From: Betaproteobacteria bacterium
Lineage (GTDB): Bacteria > Pseudomonadota > Gammaproteobacteria > Burkholderiales > SG8-41
Assembly: GCA_025356695.1 (NCBI GenBank)
Contig: JANXSE010000323.1
Span: 1-26,804 of the forward strand
DNA: 26,804 bases
Direction: 5' to 3'
Of the stretch, positions 8,786-16,350 are shown piece after piece (positions within the stretch are counted from its first letter, which is position 1; every line of letters begins with the position of its first letter). Made by a program: the position numbers and the translations under genes. The notes under the pieces were generated by a model that saw only the letters and a program-made list of their open reading frames with translations, was not told where the DNA came from and did not search any database.

Positions 8786-9667
8786 ATGACTGCGAAAACC
8801 GCCGAACCCGCGCAATGCGCGGGCCCCGACCTGCATACGCACAAGCCGTCGTTCGCCATGCCGGCGAACGCCACCGACTGTCACGCTCATGTCTTCGGCG
8901 CGAAGGAAAAATACGGCTGGGCCGGCGACCGCCTCTACACACCGCCGCCGGTGTTCCTCAAAGACTATCTCGCCATGCACGACGCGCTCGGCGTGACGCG
9001 CGGCGTCATCGTGCAATCGGGCGTGCACGGCAGCAACAACGACGTGCTGGTCGATGCGATTGCGCAATCGAACGGCCGTCTGCGCGGCATCGCGCTGATC
9101 CCTGAAGACATCAGCGACACCGAACTCGACCGCCTCAATGCGGCCGGGGTGCGCGGCTTTCGCGCCAATCTCGTCGCCGGCACCGGCGTGCAGTTCGATG
9201 CCTCGCGCAAACTCGCCGCGCGCGTGGCGCGCCTGGGCTGGCATGTGCAGTACCTGCTCGACATAGAAAAATTTCCGGATCTCGACCGCGTGCTCGGCGA
9301 TTTTCCGGTGGAAGTGATGATCGACCACATGGGCCGCCCGGACACGCGCAGCAGCACTGCTGCGCCGGGCTTTCAGGCGCTGATCCGTTTTCTTAAAAGC
9401 GGACGCGGCTGGTCGAAACTGTCGGCGCCGTACCGCACCTCACGCGAAACGCCGCCTTATGTCGACATCACGCAGTTCGCGCACGCGCTGGTTGCGGCCG
9501 CGCCCGACCGTCTGGTCTGGGGCACCGACTGGCCGCATGTGATGATGGAAACGGCAATGCCGAATACGGCGATATTTGCTGATCTGCTGACGACGTGGGT
9601 GCCGGACGAGGCGGTGCGCAAGCGCATCCTCGTCGACAATCCGGCGCGGCTCTACGGCTTCAAATAA
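8786..9667 (+). CDS. Amidohydrolase-family metal-dependent hydrolase (LigI/PDC-hydrolase-like)
   Basis: A 293-residue TIM-barrel amidohydrolase of the Amidohydro_2 type, closest in pattern to 2-pyrone-4,6-dicarboxylate lactonases. Seen motifs: DCHAH at residues 31-35 (strand 1 histidines), VIVQSGVHG around 75-82, H153 in GWHVQ, IDHMGRP at 179-185 and WGTDWPH at 245-251, whose Asp248 is the general base in this family. Members open lactone or hydrolyse cyclic acid rings, cytoplasmic. No signal peptide is visible. No strong ribosome site is seen, which fits translational coupling to the Bug gene 38 nt upstream. The pair suggests uptake and hydrolysis of one aromatic-derived or lactone acid. The exact substrate cannot be named from sequence. 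Confidence 0.85.
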   Translation: MTAKTAEPAQCAGPDLHTHKPSFAMPANATDCHAHVFGAKEKYGWAGDRLYTPPPVFLKDYLAMHDALGVTRGVIVQSGVHGSNNDVLVDAIAQSNGRLRGIALIPEDISDTELDRLNAAGVRGFRANLVAGTGVQFDASRKLAARVARLGWHVQYLLDIEKFPDLDRVLGDFPVEVMIDHMGRPDTRSSTAAPGFQALIRFLKSGRGWSKLSAPYRTSRETPPYVDITQFAHALVAAAPDRLVWGTDWPHVMMETAMPNTAIFADLLTTWVPDEAVRKRILVDNPARLYGFK

Positions 9668-9683
9668 CCTGTCGCGCTATAAA

Positions 9684-10910
9684 CTAGGCCGCGAGCAACA
9701 CGCCGCGCCGCTTGCAGATGTAACTCATGGCGTCGACGAGGCTGTCGACCATGCGTTCGCTGTGCAGACAGGTCACTGAGAAACGGATGCGGCTGCGCCG
9801 TTTCTGCACCGCCGGATACATGATGCAGGGCGCGAAGAAACCGGCCTCGAAGAGATCGTGCGAGATACATTGCGCGGTTTCCTCTTCGCCGACCAGCACC
9901 GGCACGATGGGCGTCTCACCCTTGCCGAGCACATCAAGGTCCTGCGCTGCGAGGCCGTCGCGCAAACGTTTCGACAGCGCCCACAAACGGTGGCGACGCT
10001 CCGGTTCGCTGCGCGCGATTTCGAGCGCGCTCATGGCACCGAGTGCGAGCGAGCCGAAGGTCGCACCGGAGAACATATAGGTGCGCGCGGCCACGCGCAG
10101 GTAATCGATCAGCGCCTGTTCGCCGGCGACAAAACCGCCGGAAATGCCGAACGCTTTCGAATAGGTGCCCATATTGACGTCAACGCCGTCGTGCATGCCG
10201 AAGTGTTCGAGCGTGCCCTGGCCCTGTTCGCCGAGCACGCCGCTGGCGTGCGCATCGTCGACCATCACCATTGCTTCATGGCGGCGCGCCAGCGCGACGA
10301 TCTCCGGCAGACGCGCGATATCGCCGTCCATGCTGAAGACGCCGTCGGTGACGATGAGGCCGCGGTAATCGCGGTACTGCTCCATCTTTTCGGCCAGATC
10401 GTCCATGTCGTTGTGGCGATAGGTCACGATCTGCGCGCGCGACAAACTGTAGCCGTCGATGATGCTGGCATGATTCAGTTCGTCGCTGAACACCACGTTC
10501 TCGCGTCGGTCCGGACCGCGGCGCAGCAGCGCGGAAACACCGCGCAACGGCATATCGACGATCGCCGGGATCGCGCCCATGTTGGCCATCATGCCGGTCG
10601 GAAACAGCAGCGCGTCGTCGAGCCCTTTGTGACGCGCGGTGCGCTGCTCGAGTTCGCGGTGCACATCGAGGCTGCCGGAAACACAGCGCGAGCCGCAGGG
10701 ATGCAGGCCGTAACGCTCGATGCCGTCGATCACCGCTTTCTTCACGCGCGCATCATTGGCGAGGCCGAGATAATTCGCCGAGGCGAATGAAATGACGTCA
10801 CGCCCTTCGACCACCACCCGCGGTTCGCTCGACAATCCCTCGGTGACAAACATCGGCGGATAGAGGCCGCCGTCTTTTGCATTACTGACAAACGTGCGTA
10901 TTTTTTCCAC
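9684..10910 (-). CDS. PLP-dependent alpha-oxoamine synthase (KBL/BioF/SPT-like aminotransferase class)
   Basis: A 408-residue fold-type I PLP enzyme that joins an amino acid to an acyl-CoA with loss of CO2 or acetyl transfer. Motifs: SFASANYLGL near 41-50, SGSLDVHRELE near 78-88, DELNHASIIDG near 143-153, VDDAHASG at 217-224 (Asp218 and His221 hold PLP), and the Schiff-base lysine in GTYSKAFG at Lys252. The start is GTG at 10910 with AAGGA about 5 nt upstream. Family members make 2-amino-3-oxobutyrate, 8-amino-7-oxononanoate, 5-aminolevulinate or 3-ketosphinganine; no bio, hem or tdh gene lies alongside, so the reaction cannot be fixed. An insert around residues 123-137 (RGVSALLRRGPDRR) deserves a check against subfamilies. 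It is convergent with the amidohydrolase (16-nt gap). Confidence 0.85.
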   Translation of the reverse strand: MEKIRTFVSNAKDGGLYPPMFVTEGLSSEPRVVVEGRDVISFASANYLGLANDARVKKAVIDGIERYGLHPCGSRCVSGSLDVHRELEQRTARHKGLDDALLFPTGMMANMGAIPAIVDMPLRGVSALLRRGPDRRENVVFSDELNHASIIDGYSLSRAQIVTYRHNDMDDLAEKMEQYRDYRGLIVTDGVFSMDGDIARLPEIVALARRHEAMVMVDDAHASGVLGEQGQGTLEHFGMHDGVDVNMGTYSKAFGISGGFVAGEQALIDYLRVAARTYMFSGATFGSLALGAMSALEIARSEPERRHRLWALSKRLRDGLAAQDLDVLGKGETPIVPVLVGEEETAQCISHDLFEAGFFAPCIMYPAVQKRRSRIRFSVTCLHSERMVDSLVDAMSYICKRRGVLLAA

Positions 10911-10956
10911 GAATATCCTTCAGTTTCCGATGCATCCAGCGGCCGTTCTTGCGCGG

Positions 10957-10975
10957 CTTATTCCGTTGGAATAAG
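10957..10975. promoter_or_regulatory. Inverted repeat CTTATTCC-GTT-GGAATAAG
   Basis: A perfect 8-bp inverted repeat with 3-nt centre, 47 nt upstream of the GTG start of the oxoamine synthase. It could be a dimeric repressor site over the minus-strand promoter or a small leader hairpin. No trailing T-run is present. Confidence 0.45.
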
Positions 10976-11011
10976 AGACACGGGCTGGCTCCAAAAAGCC
11001 GGACATCCCCT

Positions 11012-11021
11012 GTTGCGCAAC
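11012..11021. promoter_or_regulatory. Palindrome GTTGCGCAAC
   Basis: A perfect 10-bp palindrome midway between the divergent genes. It could be a regulator half-site pair; on its own a short GC-balanced palindrome may be chance. Confidence 0.25.
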
Positions 11022-11088
11022 TCTGGCCTCCTCCCGTTACAAATATTTTTTAACACTGCACCAACAGGTTAGCGGACACCTCTGCCTT

Positions 11089-11193
11089 TTGGAGTACGAT
11101 TTTTCACGTACGTATTTTTACGTACGTGTAGATTTGCGCCGGCGCAACTTTCAGACGCCGCGGAGTGCTACGCTCTGCGCCTCAAACGTACGT
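11089..11193 (+). promoter_or_regulatory. Candidate promoter with ACGTACGT operators upstream of SDR gene
   Basis: CACGTACGTA (11105-11114), TTTT, TACGTACGTG (11119-11128) form a perfect 10-bp inverted repeat, and a third ACGTACGT lies at 11186-11193 between the repeat and the ATG at 11227. A weak promoter TTGGAG (11089-11094), 18 nt, TATTTT (11113-11118) would place its -10 inside the repeat, as expected for a repressor-controlled promoter (TetR- or MarR-like sites are often of this kind). No regulator gene is adjacent. Confidence 0.5.
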
Positions 11194-11226
11194 GAGCCGG
11201 CGTCGCCAACCCATTTCAAAAGCGTT

Positions 11227-12093
11227 ATGCACAACCATCCCAATTCCGTCTTGATCACCGGCGCCTCGACCGGCATCGGTGCCGCCTGTGCGCGCAGGCT
11301 GGCCGCGCGCGGGATTGCTGTATTCGCCGGCGTGCGCAACGCGGCCGACGGCGCGGCACTGCAAGCGCAAAACGCCGCGCTGATCACGCCCGTGTTGGTT
11401 GACGTCACTGACGCCGCTTCCATTGCCGCCGCGGTTGCAGCGGTGACTGCGCACACCGGCGCGCAAGGTCTTGGCGGACTCGTCAACAACGCGGGCATCG
11501 CAATCGCCGCGCCGCTCGAGGTGCTGCCGTTAAGCGAGCTGCGCCGGCAGTTCGACGTCAATGTGTTCGGCACCCTGGCGGTGACGCAGGCCTGTCTGCC
11601 GCTGCTGCGCACGGCGCGCGGGCGCATCGTCAACATCGGCTCGATCGCGGGCCGCGTCGCACTGCCGATCATCGGCGCCTATTCGATGTCGAAATTCGCA
11701 CTGCGCGCGATGACGCATGCGATGCGGCTCGAACTCGACGCTGCCGGCATCGACGTCACGGTGGTCGAACCGGGCGCCGTCACTACACCGATCTGGAAGA
11801 AGTCGGGGGATGCGGCCAACAGGCTTGAGGCAACGCTCGCACATCCCGCACTGCCATATTACCGCGCGCATCTCGACAGCTTCCGCGCCGTCACCGCTGA
11901 TGCCGAGCGTCATGCCGTGAGTGCCGACGCCGTGGCACGCGCGGTCGAACACGCACTCACTGCGGCGCAGCCGCGGCCGTACTATCTGGTCGGCCGCGAT
12001 GCGAAGCTGCGTGCCGCGCTTGAGGCAGTACTGCCGCAGGGCGCACTCGACATGCTGCACCGCTGGTTCCTGAAGATTCCGCGACGACGCTGA
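11227..12093 (+). CDS. Short-chain dehydrogenase/reductase (SDR)
   Basis: A 288-residue classical SDR that oxidises or reduces alcohol/ketone pairs with NAD(P)H. The glycine motif TGASTGIG is at residues 11-18, NNAG at 87-90, structural Asn112 in FDVNVFG, catalytic Ser139 in NIGSIAG, and YSMSK with Tyr152/Lys156. Arg37 after strand 2 (GVRN) suggests NADP(H). The pattern resembles retinol dehydrogenase or 17-beta-hydroxysteroid-dehydrogenase-like SDRs. ATG at 11227 is chosen because family similarity starts at VLITGA; the frame remains open upstream to 11089 through the operator region, which is not convincing coding sequence. No clear Shine-Dalgarno is seen. A Bug receptor follows after 64 nt on the same strand. 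Substrate unknown. Confidence 0.87.
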   Translation: MHNHPNSVLITGASTGIGAACARRLAARGIAVFAGVRNAADGAALQAQNAALITPVLVDVTDAASIAAAVAAVTAHTGAQGLGGLVNNAGIAIAAPLEVLPLSELRRQFDVNVFGTLAVTQACLPLLRTARGRIVNIGSIAGRVALPIIGAYSMSKFALRAMTHAMRLELDAAGIDVTVVEPGAVTTPIWKKSGDAANRLEATLAHPALPYYRAHLDSFRAVTADAERHAVSADAVARAVEHALTAAQPRPYYLVGRDAKLRAALEAVLPQGALDMLHRWFLKIPRRR

Positions 12094-12157
12094 TGCTGCT
12101 GGTGCCGCCGGCGTTGTGGCAGAATGGTCTGCATAACGCTCTGGGAGGAGTCGCGCC

Positions 12158-13150
12158 ATGCATCGCCTGAATGCACTGCCCCTGTTTGCCCGTATTCCCG
12201 TTATTGCATCGACGGCCGCCGCACTGCTGACAGTCACCCCGCTGCACGCGCAGCTGTTCCCGGTCAAGCCCTTGCGTATCATCGTACCGTTCCCGCCGGG
12301 CGGCGCCGCCGACGTCACGGCGCGCGTGCTCGGCGAACACATGGCGAGGGGGCTCGGTCAGACTATCCTGATCGAAAACCGGCCCGGCGCCGGTGCGGTG
12401 ATCGGCTACGAGGCGGGCGCCAGGGCGCCCGGCGACGGCTATACGATGCTGGTGGTGTTTCCGAGCTTCGTCATCAACGCCTTCGTGCGCAGCAATTTGC
12501 AGTATCAGCCGTTCCGCGACTTCAAGGCGGTGGGGCAAACCATCTCGGTGCCGATGGCGATCTCGGTCCATCCGTCGCTGCCGGTGAAATCGCTGAAGGA
12601 ACTGATCGCGCTGGCGCGAACCCGGCCCGGCGAACTCGGCTACGGCACGCCGGGTGCGGGCACCACCCACCATTTCGTCGGCGAGATGCTCGCCGTCGCC
12701 GCCAAAATCAAGTTCAATCACGTGCCCTACTCGGGTGGCGCGCCCAGCGTCACGGCCGCCGCCGGCGGCCACGTGCCGCTGCTCATCAGCAACGTATCGG
12801 AAATTGCGCCGATCGCAAAACTCGGCAAGTTGCGCACGCTGGTGGTGACCACGGCCGAGCGCGCAGAGACCATGCCCGAAGTGCCTTCCTACAGCGAAGC
12901 CGGTTTCCCGCAGCTGGCCATCACCAACTGGGCGGGCATCATGGTGCCGGCGGCAACACCGGCGGCGGTCATCGCGCGGCTCAACACGGAGATGGTGAAT
13001 GGACTGCGCAACACGCCGATCCAGGACAAGCTCAAAATCCTGGGCATGTTCACCACGCCGGGCACGCCGGAACAATTCGACGCCCTGCTGAAATCCGAAT
13101 CGGCGCGTTATGCAAAAGCCGTGCAGGACGCCGGCATCAAACTCGATTAA
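12158..13150 (+). CDS. Bug/TctC-family periplasmic solute-binding receptor 2
   Basis: A 330-residue protein with a signal peptide ending at LHA before QLFPV. Family stretches: KPLRIIVPFPPGGAADVTAR, ENRPGAGAVIGYEAGA, DGYTM, VPYSGGAPSVTAAAGGHV and the C-terminal region ending AGIKLD. A strong GGGAGGAG lies 7 nt before the ATG. It follows the SDR gene in the same direction and converges with receptor 3, the two separated by a candidate terminator. Compared with the neighbours it has AFVRSNLQY where others have VNAALNPKLPY-type text, so it is not one of the recent duplicates. Ligand unknown. Confidence 0.92.
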   Translation: MHRLNALPLFARIPVIASTAAALLTVTPLHAQLFPVKPLRIIVPFPPGGAADVTARVLGEHMARGLGQTILIENRPGAGAVIGYEAGARAPGDGYTMLVVFPSFVINAFVRSNLQYQPFRDFKAVGQTISVPMAISVHPSLPVKSLKELIALARTRPGELGYGTPGAGTTHHFVGEMLAVAAKIKFNHVPYSGGAPSVTAAAGGHVPLLISNVSEIAPIAKLGKLRTLVVTTAERAETMPEVPSYSEAGFPQLAITNWAGIMVPAATPAAVIARLNTEMVNGLRNTPIQDKLKILGMFTTPGTPEQFDALLKSESARYAKAVQDAGIKLD

Positions 13151-13156
13151 TTTGTT

Positions 13157-13183
13157 CCGCCGCACGCAACACGCGGCGGTATT
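13157..13183. terminator. Candidate intrinsic terminator between convergent Bug genes
   Basis: CCGCCGC (13157-13163), 9-nt loop, GCGGCGG (13173-13179), followed by TATTT on the plus strand. The stem is GC-rich and lies just past the stop of receptor 2. The T-run is short, so efficiency is uncertain; on the opposite strand there is no good T-run. Confidence 0.55.
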
Positions 13184-14146
13184 TCATTCCGCTTTCGCGC
13201 CCGCCGCCTTGACGACTTTCGCCCACGCCGGAATATCGTTGCGGATGGCGGCGGCAAACGCTTCCGGCGTCGATGTCTCGGGTTCGGCACCGAGCGCGAT
13301 GTAGCGCTCGCGCAGGTCTTTGCTGCCCACGGCCGTGACGATCGCCGCGTTGAGTTTCATCACGATCTCGCGCGGCATTCCGGCCGGGCCGAGAAAACCG
13401 TACCAGGTCGATGATTCATAGCCCGGCATGCCGGATTCCGCAACGGTCGGCACATCCGGCAGCACGCTCGAACGCGTTTTGCTCGTCACCGCGATCGGTA
13501 CCGCCTTGCCGGCGCGGATGTGGCCGAGCACCGGCGCGATGTTGACGAACACCATGTCGCACTGCCCTGCAATCACGTCGACAATCGCCGGCCCCGCGCC
13601 TTTATAAGGCACGTGCGTCATCTGGATGCCGGCCATGGTGTCGAGCAGCGCAGCCGCAAGGTGCATGGTGTTGCCCACACCACCGGAGGCGTAATTGAGT
13701 TTGTTCGGCTGTTTTTTCGCCAGCACAATGAGGTCCTTGATATTGCGGACCGGCAGCGACGGATGCACCACCAGCACGCTGGGCGTCATCGCCACCAGGC
13801 TGACCGGCGTGAAATCCCTGGTGACATCGAACGACAGCTTGTCGTAGAGCGAAACGCTGATCGGCAGAGAACTGTTGCCGAAGAGCAGCGTGTAGCCATC
13901 GGCCGGCGCGCGCGCAACGATCTCCGCGGCGATATTGCCGTTCGCACCCGGGCGTGCATCGGCGACGAATTGCTGGCCCAGTGCGTCGGCGAGCTTCACT
14001 GTCAGCGGACGGATCAGCGTATCGGCAGCACCGCCCGGCGGAAACGGAATCACCACGCGCACCGCTTTGGCGGGATAGGTTTGCGCATGCAAAAGCATTG
14101 AGGCAAACGCGCTCATCGCAATTACGATGGCAGTTATGGATTTCAT
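13184..14146 (-). CDS. Bug/TctC-family periplasmic solute-binding receptor 3
   Basis: 320 residues with a signal peptide ending LLHA before QTYPA. Family stretches: KAVRVVIPFPPGGAADTLIR, VADARPGANGNIAAEIVARAP, DGYTLLFGNSS, HVPYKGAGPAIVDVIAGQ, VLPDVPTVAESGMPGYESS. Two ATGs occur in tandem at 14149 and 14146; the second is preferred because AGGAGG then lies 6 nt upstream. It is followed on the same strand by no close gene; receptor 4 begins downstream of a different frame with its stop 92 nt upstream of this start. Ligand unknown, though the family includes nicotinate-, glutamate-, aspartate- and citrate-binding members. Confidence 0.92.
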   Translation of the reverse strand: MKSITAIVIAMSAFASMLLHAQTYPAKAVRVVIPFPPGGAADTLIRPLTVKLADALGQQFVADARPGANGNIAAEIVARAPADGYTLLFGNSSLPISVSLYDKLSFDVTRDFTPVSLVAMTPSVLVVHPSLPVRNIKDLIVLAKKQPNKLNYASGGVGNTMHLAAALLDTMAGIQMTHVPYKGAGPAIVDVIAGQCDMVFVNIAPVLGHIRAGKAVPIAVTSKTRSSVLPDVPTVAESGMPGYESSTWYGFLGPAGMPREIVMKLNAAIVTAVGSKDLRERYIALGAEPETSTPEAFAAAIRNDIPAWAKVVKAAGAKAE

Positions 14147-14203
14147 CATTCCCCTCCTGAAATTTCTATCTCTAAGGCCGGCTCATTTCGATGCGTCGGT
14201 TTT

Positions 14204-14230
14204 CTCCCTCTCCCTTGATGAGAGAGGGGA
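14204..14230. repeat. C/G-rich palindromic element, copy 3
   Basis: CCCTCTC (14206-14212) pairs with GAGAGGG (14222-14228) across a 9-nt loop CCCTTGATGA-type sequence. It sits in the 92-nt gap between receptor 4 (stop side, minus) and receptor 3 (start side), with the same overall design as the copies in uvrA. Confidence 0.6.
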
Positions 14231-14238
14231 CCTGCCAA

Positions 14239-15186
14239 TCATTCAGGCTTGATCAGTTTTTTCCACTTCGCCGCATCGGCGACCAGATATTTGCGAAACG
14301 CCTCGGGCGTGCTGCCAACCGGTTCCGAACCGTCGGCAAGAATGCGTTCGCGCACCTCCGGCAATGCAAGGATGCGCACGAGTTCGTCATGTAATTTCGC
14401 CACGATGTCCTTCGGCAGCCGCGCCGGCCCGAGCACCCCGTACCAGCCCATGACGTCGAAGCCCGGCAACACCTCCGCCATCGTCGGCAGATCGGGCATA
14501 ACACTGACGCGCTTCGGCGTCGTTACCGCCAGCGCGCGCAGCTTGCCCGAGCGCACCAGCACCTGCGAGCCCTGCATGCCGGCAAAACCGAATTGATATT
14601 GGCCGCCGACCAGATCGATCATCGCCGGCCCCGCGCCCTTGTAGGGTATGTGCTGCGCCTTCACGCCGGCCATCTGGTTATAGAGTTCGCCGGCGAGATG
14701 ACCGCCGCTGCCGAGCCCCGCCGAGCCGTAATTGAGCGCGCCCTTGTAAGCCTTGGTCCACTCGATGAATTCCTTGAGGTTCTTCACCGGTGAGGACAGC
14801 GGCACCAGCAGCATCATGCCGCCGGCGGTGAGCTGCGAGATCGGCGTGAAATCATCGACCACCTTGTACGGCAGTTTCGGATTGAGCGCGGCGTTCACCG
14901 TGTGCTGCACAAAAGGCAAAAACAGCGTGTAACCGTCGGCCGGCGCGCGTGCAACGATTTCCGCGGCGTTCACGCCCGAAGCGCTGGCGCGGTTGTCGAC
15001 AACCACCTGCTGTTTGAAGGTCTCCGACATGCGCGCGCCGAAGAGCCGCGCCAGAATGTCGGTGGTGCCACCGGGTGCGGCCGGTGTGATCAGACGGATC
15101 GGCCGGTCCGGATAATTCGATTGCGCGTTTGCATGCATTGCCGCCACCAGCGCAAACACCACCATCGTCAATGTTGCAATCCGCAT
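14239..15186 (-). CDS. Bug/TctC-family periplasmic solute-binding receptor 4
   Basis: 315 residues, signal peptide ending HANA before QSNYP. It shares long identical stretches with receptor 5 immediately upstream: TPAAPGGTTDILARL, VDNRASASGV, HTVNAALNPKLPY, GSAGLGSGGHLAGELYN, KAQHIPYKG and RILADGSE, so the two are tandem duplicates. ATG at 15186 is chosen, with GGGAG 9 nt upstream; the preceding TTG at 15189 is less likely. The stop of receptor 5 is 54 nt upstream, consistent with co-transcription. Ligands of the pair are probably related but not identical, since the binding-region segments differ (FAGMQGSQ against FAGIQAAQ). Confidence 0.92.
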   Translation of the reverse strand: MRIATLTMVVFALVAAMHANAQSNYPDRPIRLITPAAPGGTTDILARLFGARMSETFKQQVVVDNRASASGVNAAEIVARAPADGYTLFLPFVQHTVNAALNPKLPYKVVDDFTPISQLTAGGMMLLVPLSSPVKNLKEFIEWTKAYKGALNYGSAGLGSGGHLAGELYNQMAGVKAQHIPYKGAGPAMIDLVGGQYQFGFAGMQGSQVLVRSGKLRALAVTTPKRVSVMPDLPTMAEVLPGFDVMGWYGVLGPARLPKDIVAKLHDELVRILALPEVRERILADGSEPVGSTPEAFRKYLVADAAKWKKLIKPE

Positions 15187-15240
15187 CAAGCCGCGCTCCC
15201 GTTACTCAATCCTGAATCCTGCATCGTCGATCCTGCAATG

Positions 15241-16218
15241 TCATTCGAGTTTCGCGCCGCTCTCTTTGACCAGCTTCGCCCACTTCGCCAGATCAGCGTG
15301 CATGTATTTGCGGAATTCCTCAGGGCTGTTGACGACCACTTCCGAGCCATCGGCCAGAATGCGATCGCGGATGTCGGGTACCTGCATGATCTTCACAATC
15401 TCGGCGTGCAGCCGCATGAGGATCGGCTTCGGCAGTTTCGCCGGCGCAGCAATGCCGTACCAGCCGACCAGTTCAAAACCCGGCAGCACCTCGGCCATCG
15501 CCGGCAGGTCGGGAATCGCCGCGATGCGTTTCGGATTGGTCACCGCCAGCCCGCGCAGCTTGCCGCCGCGCACCAGTGTCTGCGCGGCCTGAATGCCCGC
15601 GAAGTTGTAGTGATACTGGCCGGCGACGAGATCGATCAGCGCCGGGCCCGAACCTTTGTACGGAATGTGCTGCGCCTTGATGCCGACCGTGACGTTATAC
15701 AGTTCGCCGGCAAGGTGGCCGCCGCTGCCGAGTCCGGCCGAACCGAAATTCAGCGGGCCCTTGTAGCTCTTCGTCCATTCAACGAATTCCTTCAGCGTCT
15801 TCACCGGCGTCGATGGATTAATCACCAGCATCAGCCCCGCCGCGGTCAGTTGCGTGATCGGCGTGAAGCTGTCGACGGCGTGATACGGCAGCTTCGGATT
15901 CAATGCTGCATTGACCGTGTGCTGATGGTAAGGCACGAACAGCGTGTAGCCGTCGGGCGGCGAATTGGCAACGATCTCCGCCGCCACCACGCCCGAGGCG
16001 CTGGCGCGATTGTCGACGATCACCTGCTGCTTCAACGCCTCGGTGAGTTTGGCACCGACCAGGCGCGCCAGAATATCCGTGGTGCCGCCGGGTGCGGCCG
16101 GCGTGACAAGGCGGATCGGCCGGTTCGGATAACCGTCCTGCGCGTACGTAATCGCTGCGACCGGCAGCAGCGCTGCCGCCAGCAAAATTTCACGCCATTT
16201 TTTGATCGCGTTTTTCAT
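15241..16218 (-). CDS. Bug/TctC-family periplasmic solute-binding receptor 5
   Basis: 325 residues, signal peptide with two lysine-rich N-terminal clusters (KNAIKKW) and cleavage after TYA before QDGYP. Start ATG 16218 has GGGAGGAG about 8 nt upstream. The reading frame stays open a further 1.2 kb upstream to 17445, but that part is only the opposite strand of receptor 6. It is the closest relative of receptor 4, which follows in tandem. It is divergent from receptor 6, with about 130 nt of promoter region between them. Ligand unknown. Confidence 0.92.
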   Translation of the reverse strand: MKNAIKKWREILLAAALLPVAAITYAQDGYPNRPIRLVTPAAPGGTTDILARLVGAKLTEALKQQVIVDNRASASGVVAAEIVANSPPDGYTLFVPYHQHTVNAALNPKLPYHAVDSFTPITQLTAAGLMLVINPSTPVKTLKEFVEWTKSYKGPLNFGSAGLGSGGHLAGELYNVTVGIKAQHIPYKGSGPALIDLVAGQYHYNFAGIQAAQTLVRGGKLRGLAVTNPKRIAAIPDLPAMAEVLPGFELVGWYGIAAPAKLPKPILMRLHAEIVKIMQVPDIRDRILADGSEVVVNSPEEFRKYMHADLAKWAKLVKESGAKLE

Positions 16219-16293
16219 CTGCGCTGCTCCTCCCGGTGGCTGGTGCGCAAATATAGCGGAAATCGGGCGTGACGACGCAACTGCATGCAATCG

Positions 16294-16299
16294 TATAAT
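16294..16299 (+). promoter_or_regulatory. Consensus -10 hexamer (TATAAT) for receptor 6 and selenoprotein operon
   Basis: A perfect TATAAT lies at 16294-16299. The best -35 is GTGACG at 16269-16274 with a 19-nt spacer (4 of 6 consensus positions), so the promoter may need an activator. It lies downstream of the longest possible start at 16285, which supports the TTG start at 16351. Confidence 0.5.
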
Positions 16300-16350
16300 C
16301 GGACCGCGACCCACGGCCCGAGCCGCGCGGCCGACCCAGCGGAGGATCGA

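Larger units (their letters stand above)
10911..11226. other. Divergent intergenic region with several inverted repeats
   Basis: 316 nt between the oxoamine synthase (minus) and the SDR gene (plus). It holds an 8-bp inverted repeat at 10957-10975, a 10-bp palindrome GTTGCGCAAC at 11012-11021, a 10-bp inverted repeat with 4-nt loop at 11105-11128, and a further ACGTACGT at 11186-11193. The density of symmetric sites points to regulated divergent promoters. No coding sequence is supported: the SDR frame is open back to 11089 but lacks family similarity there. Confidence 0.65.
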
